Below are positions 5,897-8,279 of a stretch of 8,279 nucleotides of DNA, one piece after another (position 1 is the stretch's first letter; each line of letters begins with the position of its first letter). The translations under genes were made by a program, and so were the position numbers. The notes under the pieces were generated by a model. It saw nothing but the letters and a program-made list of their open reading frames with translations, was not told the origin of the DNA and did no database searches. The DNA lies in NCBI GenBank assembly GCA_964580655.1, contig CAZOMR010000150.1, forward strand, positions 1-8,279, in the 5' to 3' direction. This DNA is from CAZOMR01 sp964580655. GTDB taxonomy: Bacteria; RBG-13-61-14; CAZOMR01.

Positions 5897-7594
5897 ATGC
5901 CGAATGTAATGCTGAATCTGGCAAAGGGCGCGATCCTGGCGTTCGCAGATGAATATAAAAGGGGGGACCTGGGTGCAAGCCTTAAGGCGTCCCGCAAGTC
6001 CGGAAGGCCCGTGTTCGTCAATGATCTGTCCCACGCCGGGCTCCTTGAGGAGCGCGCCCGCGAGCTGGGCAAAAAGACCATGCTCTATTTCAAGGGCCAA
6101 TCCTTTAGCTATGCCGAGATGGACGAAAATGCCAACCGGATGGCCAACTTCCTGAAAAGCATAGGCGGAGATACTGGCAAGGTGCTCGCGATAGTCATGA
6201 AGAACTCGCCCCGCTGGCTGGATGTCTTCTTCGGCGCGCAGAAGCTCGGCATGTGCGCGGTTCCGACCAACATAGCGCTGAGGGGCGAAGGCCTGGCTTA
6301 TATCTTCAATCATTCAGAGGCTGACTTCATCACGCTGGACATTGACCTGTATCCCCATTACGATGCGATCAAGGATAAACTCGAGCACCCGCACAAACTG
6401 ATTATCAATACCGGGGGCGCGGAAAAAGCAGAAGACCTTCCCGGGTTCGCAATTTCGCTTGATGGGGCATACTCCCCGGATGTCAGCGCGGAAAAGCCGC
6501 AAGTATCAATTGACCCGGAAAGCAATTGCATGATGCTCTATACCTCCGGCACCACCGGCAGGGCAAAGGGGGTGCCAACCAGGTACGGCCGTACCCAGAT
6601 CAAAATGATGGCTGTACTTGCAAGGGCTACACTGAAAAAAAGCGATGTCTACTACACCTGCCTACCCCTGTTCCATGCCAACTCACTGATCCTCACTGTG
6701 ACTATGGCCATGCTGGGCAAGGCCTCAGCCGCTGTCTCCGAAAAGTTCAGCGCAAGCCGCTTCTGGGACGAGATACGCGAGTCCGGTGCAACAGTCTTCA
6801 ACTCTATCGGGGCGATGATCCCGATTTTGATGAAACAGCCGGAAAAACCCACGGACAGGGACAACAAGGTCAGGTATGTGCTGAGCGCGGCCTGTCCCAC
6901 AGCAATGTGGAAGCCCTTTGAAAAGCGCTTCGGAACCCTGATATACGAGGGCTACGGATCGGTGGACGGCGGGGGCTTCATAACCACAAATTTCGGAAAC
7001 GCCCCGGTAGGAAGCATGGGAAAACCCTTGTTTGGAAAATACAGGCTCGTGGATGATGATGGCCGGGATGTCCCGGTCGGAACACCCGGAGAGCTGATCT
7101 TCTGGGCCGGGAAAGAAAAGGACAGGGCGGTCGAATACTACAAGGATAAAGAGGCCAGCGGGAAAAAGATGAAAGACGGCTGGCTACATACCGGGGACAT
7201 GGTTTACAAGGACGAAAAGGGAAACCTCTATTTCGCAGGGCGCAAGACCGAGTCCCTGAGACGCAAGGGCGAAAACATCTCGGCCTACGAGGTGGAACAG
7301 GCGATCTTACAACATCCGGATATAGTCGAGTGCGCGGTCTTTGCCGTGCCATCGGAACTTGCCGAGGATGAGGTCATGGCCGTTATTGTCCCGCTTGAGG
7401 GCAAGAAACCCGATCCATTTGAAATAGTCAAGTTCCTCCAGGATAAACTCGCAAAATTCGCGATCCCGAGATACTGGAGAACCATGACAGAGATGCCAAA
7501 GACCGAGACACAGCGCGTCATCAAAGGCATCCTTGAAAAAGAAGGCGTCACCCCCGATACCATTGACACAGACCCGAGGGCCGCAAAGAAATAA
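5897..7594 (+). CDS. Acyl-CoA synthetase (AMP-binding, CaiC-like class I adenylate-forming ligase)
   Basis: A 565-residue cytoplasmic ligase that would activate a carboxylic acid with ATP to an acyl-adenylate and then form the CoA thioester. The phosphate-binding loop LYTSGTTGRAKG is at 214-225, LPLFHANSL at 257-265, DGWLHTGD at 427-434, and the hinge region GRKTESLRRKGENIS at 448-462. The A5 region reads YEGYGSVDGGG (350-360) where YGxTE is common. The C-terminal loop reads PKTETQRVIKG (534-544), so Arg540 stands where many ligases have the catalytic Lys of the SGK motif; TQR/TER-like variants occur in carnitine/crotonobetaine-type ligases, so the enzyme is probably functional. I chose the ATG at 5897 over the TTG at 5891 because of ribosome-binding-site spacing. 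It forms an operon with the dehydrogenase-like gene before it. The substrate is not determinable from sequence alone. Confidence 0.9.
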   Translation: MPNVMLNLAKGAILAFADEYKRGDLGASLKASRKSGRPVFVNDLSHAGLLEERARELGKKTMLYFKGQSFSYAEMDENANRMANFLKSIGGDTGKVLAIVMKNSPRWLDVFFGAQKLGMCAVPTNIALRGEGLAYIFNHSEADFITLDIDLYPHYDAIKDKLEHPHKLIINTGGAEKAEDLPGFAISLDGAYSPDVSAEKPQVSIDPESNCMMLYTSGTTGRAKGVPTRYGRTQIKMMAVLARATLKKSDVYYTCLPLFHANSLILTVTMAMLGKASAAVSEKFSASRFWDEIRESGATVFNSIGAMIPILMKQPEKPTDRDNKVRYVLSAACPTAMWKPFEKRFGTLIYEGYGSVDGGGFITTNFGNAPVGSMGKPLFGKYRLVDDDGRDVPVGTPGELIFWAGKEKDRAVEYYKDKEASGKKMKDGWLHTGDMVYKDEKGNLYFAGRKTESLRRKGENISAYEVEQAILQHPDIVECAVFAVPSELAEDEVMAVIVPLEGKKPDPFEIVKFLQDKLAKFAIPRYWRTMTEMPKTETQRVIKGILEKEGVTPDTIDTDPRAAKK

Positions 7595-7613
7595 GATACA
7601 GTTATATCTTTGC

Positions 7614-8063
7614 TCAATCCTGATCCACGGGTTCCTTGCAGTTGCGACAGCGTTTTGCGCCCCGGAAGAGTTTAGCGCCGCAGTTCGGACAAAGGTAGCG
7701 ACTCTCCTCGGCCTGAACCCATTTCTCCGTGCCCAGCTCCCGCCACTCAGGGATGGCCCTCAGCATCACCTTCTTGCCCACGGGCATGGGGAAGTTATTT
7801 ATATGCTCGCAGGGAAATTCATCGCACTCATGACAGCCTTCATACCCGCGCTCCTGAGTACATGTCTTGATCGGGCAGACCTCGCAATACTTGAAGAGAA
7901 CATCCGACAGACAGCCTTCACATCGAATCTCAGCAGGGCTCGTGCCATAAAATCCGGCAAGCCTCTCTTTGAACTTCTGGTTTGAGTCCCGGTGCGCGAT
8001 TAAAATCCCGCATACCCCGCAATACAAGCCGCATGGCGCAAGCCACTCTCTCTTTACTTCCAT
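7614..8063 (-). CDS. DUF3795 family cysteine-rich protein with C-terminal zinc ribbon
   Basis: A 149-residue protein with no assigned function. The N-terminal part has the DUF3795 cysteine pattern: CGLYCGVCG (Cys11, Cys15, Cys18), CEGC (Cys48, Cys51), CEVCPIKTC (Cys60, Cys63, Cys68) and CHECDEFPC (Cys77, Cys80, Cys85), which suggests metal or iron-sulfur binding. The C-terminal part has CPNCGAKLFRGAKRCRNC (Cys125, Cys128, Cys139, Cys142), a zinc ribbon. I start it at the ATG (8063) rather than the upstream in-frame TTG (8093), because AAAAGGAGG lies between them, six bases before the ATG. It is convergent with the ligase gene, with 19 bases between the two stops, so it belongs to a separate transcript. 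There is no signal peptide or membrane segment. Confidence 0.85.
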   Translation of the reverse strand: MEVKREWLAPCGLYCGVCGILIAHRDSNQKFKERLAGFYGTSPAEIRCEGCLSDVLFKYCEVCPIKTCTQERGYEGCHECDEFPCEHINNFPMPVGKKVMLRAIPEWRELGTEKWVQAEESRYLCPNCGAKLFRGAKRCRNCKEPVDQD

Positions 8064-8069
8064 ATCAAG

Positions 8070-8078
8070 CCTCCTTTT
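8070..8078 (-). promoter_or_regulatory. Ribosome binding site that fixes the DUF3795 start
   Basis: On the minus strand AAAAGGAGG ends six bases before the ATG at 8063. A start at the TTG at 8093 would place this strong site inside the coding sequence and would add ten residues (IYAVKRRLD after the initiator) that do not belong to the DUF3795 core. Confidence 0.75.
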
Positions 8079-8101
8079 GACCGCATAAATCAAATGTTAA
8101 T

Positions 8102-8114
8102 CCGCCTTCGGCGG
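8102..8114. terminator. Small GC hairpin between the two minus-strand genes
   Basis: CCGCC and GGCGG pair over five bases around a three-base loop. Read on the minus strand it follows the stop of the partial gene by about 36 bases and is followed by ATTAACATTT, a weak T-rich tail. It may be a modest intrinsic terminator or a short dispersed palindrome. A second possible hairpin, GGGG (8137-8140) with CCCC (8146-8149), lies just after the same stop codon. Confidence 0.3.
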
Positions 8115-8150
8115 TGAAGTCAAATAGCGACTTTCAGGGGATAAGCCCCA

Positions 8151-8279
8151 TCAGGAACCCGAGAGATCATCGGCAAGGTGATGAAGCGCAAAAAGGTCTT
8201 CTGGACTCAGCGATTCCGCAAGCAATAGGTAATTCTTGTCATAACGCACCATAATCTCTAGAAATTTTCCCTCCAGGTT
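8151..8279 (-). CDS. 3' end of an unidentified minus-strand gene (partial)
   Basis: An open frame enters from the right edge and gives 42 residues before a TGA at 8153-8151. The end reads YLLLAESLSPEDLFALHHLADDLSGS, an amphipathic, leucine-rich helix that looks coding. The frame is open from the last base of the window, so the start lies outside. It could alternatively begin at an internal ATG near 8250, but no strong ribosome binding site is seen there. I do not recognise the family, and too little is present to assign a function. Confidence 0.5.
   Translation of the reverse strand, partial: NLEGKFLEIMVRYDKNYLLLAESLSPEDLFALHHLADDLSGS

Noticed and set aside
7593..7610. Possible terminator AAGATA...TATCTT after the ligase
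   Set aside because: The stem is six A/T-rich base pairs overlapping the stop codon, with no T-tract, so it is too weak to call.
7533..7985. Plus-strand frame of 150 codons after the ligase
   Set aside because: It overlaps the ligase end in another frame and lies antisense to the DUF3795 gene, whose ordered cysteine motifs and ribosome binding site make it the real gene.

Overview
The window looks like a piece of a bacterial chromosome carrying acyl-CoA metabolism. The genes are compact, mostly co-oriented, preceded by strong AGGAGG-type ribosome binding sites, and moderately GC-rich. A strictly or facultatively anaerobic proteobacterial-type organism, for example a sulfate reducer or syntroph of the Desulfobacterota, is my best guess. 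It rests on the gene content (two acyl-CoA dehydrogenases, an SCP2-type thiolase, a CaiC-like CoA ligase, a DUF3795 protein) and on the style of the dispersed repeats. The taxonomy is inference only.

Layout, left to right. Positions 1-242 are non-coding and hold a likely sigma-70 promoter. Next come a thiolase (243-1511, +), a 210-bp spacer with a C/G-rich palindromic repeat that also contains two G-quadruplex motifs, and a large acyl-CoA dehydrogenase (1722-3197, +). An insertion-like island follows (3198-4692). It has a REP-type hairpin, a RAYT/IS200-like HUH transposase (3251-3838, +) with a REP pair embedded in frame in its own coding sequence, and an AT-rich PD-(D/E)XK nuclease-like gene (3835-4692, +) that starts inside the transposase stop codon. 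The metabolic genes then resume with a second, degenerate acyl-CoA dehydrogenase-like gene (4758-5894, +) and a coupled acyl-CoA synthetase (5897-7594, +). On the right a convergent DUF3795 cysteine-rich protein (7614-8063, -) and the 3' end of an unidentified minus-strand gene (8151-8279, -) close the window.

How the genes work together. The ligase would activate a carboxylic acid to its CoA thioester, one or both dehydrogenases would desaturate it, and the thiolase would cleave or condense a 3-oxoacyl-CoA. No hydratase or 3-hydroxyacyl-CoA dehydrogenase is present, so the pathway is incomplete here and the substrate cannot be named. The second dehydrogenase lacks the usual catalytic glutamate and the TEP/GSD flavin motif, so it may be a non-catalytic partner subunit.

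The most unusual part is the island at 3198-4692: a transposase gene carrying copies of what looks like its own target repeat, translationally coupled to a nuclease-fold gene of very different base composition, and placed within a run of acyl-CoA genes.
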